A DNA stretch of 64,000 bases from an uncultured bacterium (GTDB taxonomy: Bacteria > Bacillota > Clostridia > Lachnospirales > Lachnospiraceae). Of this stretch, positions 62,721 through 64,000 are shown one piece after another. Made by a program: the position numbers and the translations under genes. A model generated the notes under the pieces. That model saw only the letters and a list, made by a program, of their open reading frames with translations, had not been told where the DNA came from and did no database searches. The stretch's first letter is position 1, and each line of letters starts with the position of its first letter. The stretch is taken from positions 32,085-96,084 of the forward strand of contig CANDBT010000015.1 of assembly GCA_947383005.1 (NCBI GenBank). The letters run 5' to 3'.

Positions 62721-64000
62721 ATGGGAAGGCATATAAAAAAAGAATTATTGAAGACGATAGATTTAATGATAGAAGCAAACCTTACCATCCGTGATATGAA
62801 CCAGAATGACCGGTCTGTGATTATGGATAACCTTGCACAATCCCAGGAGGCAGCGCTGAGGATAGGTAATGCTCTGGAAAGCTTGGAGGGAAAGGGAAGC
62901 CAAACCGTTTTCCGGCTGGAGGAATACTGTGAGAGTTTGTATTTGATGAGTCAATCCGTAGAAGATCCCGCGCAGTATGTGAAATGCTCGAAGATTATCC
63001 AGAAGCAATTAGCTTGCATAAGGGAGGAAATCTACCATGGGCTGTCTGATGAAAAGTGGGAGATCGTATTCCTGCCTTACAAGGCTTCCATGTGGGATAG
63101 TTTAGAAAGTGTGTGGAGGGCGGCGTCGCTGGATAAGCAGTGTGATGTCTATGTGGTTCCTATTCCATATTTTGAAAGACGTTCTGACGGTACGTTGGGT
63201 GAGATGCGTGATGAAGGCGACTTGTATCCGAGGTATGTGCCGATTACTTCGTGGAAGGAATATAACATGATGGAAAGGCATCCGGATATCATATATATCC
63301 ATAACCCATATGATCAATATAATTATGCGACCAGCGTCCATCCGAATTTTTATTCCGTTCAATTAAAGCGATATACAAATATGTTGGTTTATATACCTTA
63401 TTTTGTTGCTACGGCGCATCGCGTCGGAGAAGATTTTTGTACTTTGCCAGGGGTATTTTTTGCAGACAAAGTGATTGTAGAGGACGATGATATAAGAAAA
63501 ATTTACATAGATGAATTACGAAAGTTCGAAAAGGAAAACGGTTGCGAAGGAAAATTTGGAAAGGCAGAAAAGAAATTCCTGTCTCTGGGAAGTCCTAAAT
63601 TTGACAAAGTGCTCTATACGAAAAGAGAACAAGTATCGATACCGTCAGAATGGGAGCCGTTTCTGTACGCCGAAGATGGAACGCGCAAAAAGGTTGTATT
63701 GTACAACACGACATTGGATGCTCTTTTGAAAGATGAAGGATATATTAAAAAAATCAAAGCCGTTCTCCATATGTTTTATGAAAACAAGGATGATATCACG
63801 CTTTTATGGCGTCCCCATCCGTTGAATATGGCTGCCATGCAGTCGGTACGCCCTCAAAAGCTTATGGAGTATCAGACAATCGTTAAGGATTACAAAGAAG
63901 AAGGATATGGAATTTATGATGATACTCCGGATATCCACAGGGCGATCGCGATCAGCGACATCTATTACGGAGACTGGAGCAGCGTCGTGTCATTATATGA
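62721..64000 (+). CDS. CDP-glycerol glycerophosphotransferase-like protein (5' part)
   Basis: The gene starts at ATG 62721 behind AAGGAG, 12 bases after the cytidylyltransferase, and runs off the window after 426 codons. A helical head (residues 1-105) precedes a transferase domain beginning WEIVFLPYKASMWDSLESVW. LVYIPYFVATAHRV, LSLGSPKFDKVL, VVLYNTTLDALL, TLLWRPHPLN and ISDIYYGDWSSVVSLY follow; the last is the acceptor/donor-binding motif (DxxxxDxSS) of TagB/TagF-type enzymes, in a variant. It probably polymerises or decorates a surface polymer. Confidence 0.7.
   Translation, partial: MGRHIKKELLKTIDLMIEANLTIRDMNQNDRSVIMDNLAQSQEAALRIGNALESLEGKGSQTVFRLEEYCESLYLMSQSVEDPAQYVKCSKIIQKQLACIREEIYHGLSDEKWEIVFLPYKASMWDSLESVWRAASLDKQCDVYVVPIPYFERRSDGTLGEMRDEGDLYPRYVPITSWKEYNMMERHPDIIYIHNPYDQYNYATSVHPNFYSVQLKRYTNMLVYIPYFVATAHRVGEDFCTLPGVFFADKVIVEDDDIRKIYIDELRKFEKENGCEGKFGKAEKKFLSLGSPKFDKVLYTKREQVSIPSEWEPFLYAEDGTRKKVVLYNTTLDALLKDEGYIKKIKAVLHMFYENKDDITLLWRPHPLNMAAMQSVRPQKLMEYQTIVKDYKEEGYGIYDDTPDIHRAIAISDIYYGDWSSVVSLY

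Overview
The window looks like the chromosome of an anaerobic, endospore-forming Clostridia species, most likely a gut Lachnospiraceae. The evidence is yqfC, yqfD and a BofC-like gene, a meso-diaminopimelate dehydrogenase, a two-part 2-hydroxyacyl-CoA dehydratase-type activase system, an LPXTG surface protein, and glycerol metabolism through a GlpP antiterminator. I did not assign a species. No rRNA, tRNA or CRISPR array was seen.

Layout. 1-8.2 kb: the end of an RluA-type pseudouridine synthase, a two-gene acyl-CoA dehydratase activase pair, then a duplicated cassette of small WKDQKP membrane proteins and DUF2085 proteins, and nagB. 8.2-21.7 kb: an aconitase-family hydratase, a MATE pump on the minus strand, an MgtC-like protein, an SUV3-like RNA helicase, a HAD phosphatase, ddh, glnS, a MocR regulator and an Ala-rich envelope protein on the minus strand. 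21.8-22.6 kb: a small graveyard with an AAA-ATPase fragment and an integrase fragment. 22.6-32 kb: a D,D-carboxypeptidase, alaS, rpsU, yqfC-yqfD-phoH-ybeY, a DUF3048 lipoprotein and a BofC-like protein. 32-39.7 kb: two FAD proteins, proB-DUF896-cyclo-ligase-proA, then ahpC with a stand-alone AhpF N-terminal domain. 39.8-49 kb: a complete glycerol/dihydroxyacetone region (glpP, glpK, glpF, a three-gene glycerol-3-phosphate dehydrogenase-like set, a 65-residue Cys-repeat peptide, dhaK, dhaL, dhaM). 49.4-58.2 kb: one giant LPXTG adhesin. 58.3-62 kb: a mobile-element scrapyard with uvrA-like and histidine-kinase fragments, an AT-rich orphan gene and a TnpB-like protein that lacks the expected RuvC acidic residues. 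62-64 kb: the start of a polyol-phosphate (teichoic acid or capsule type) polymer locus.

How the genes work together. Glycerol enters through GlpF, is phosphorylated by GlpK and oxidised by the FAD protein set to dihydroxyacetone phosphate. DhaKLM feeds dihydroxyacetone to the same product using PEP-derived phosphate. GlpP probably controls terminators in at least one leader. ProB and ProA make glutamate semialdehyde for proline. AhpC and the AhpF-like thiol protein form a peroxide-reducing pair that would need a separate reductase. yqfC, yqfD and the BofC-like gene point to sporulation.

The signals that ordinary genes do not explain are: (1) several families of palindromic intergenic repeats, one with GTTACTGTTCAC ends and a cloverleaf-like fold present in two oppositely oriented copies; (2) the 16-residue-period CGLNDMNC peptide next to dhaK; (3) the apparently nuclease-dead TnpB-like protein with a right-end hairpin; (4) the duplicated WKDQKP/DUF2085 cassette; and (5) a 347-bp segment bounded by an 18-bp inverted repeat just upstream of the TnpB-like gene.
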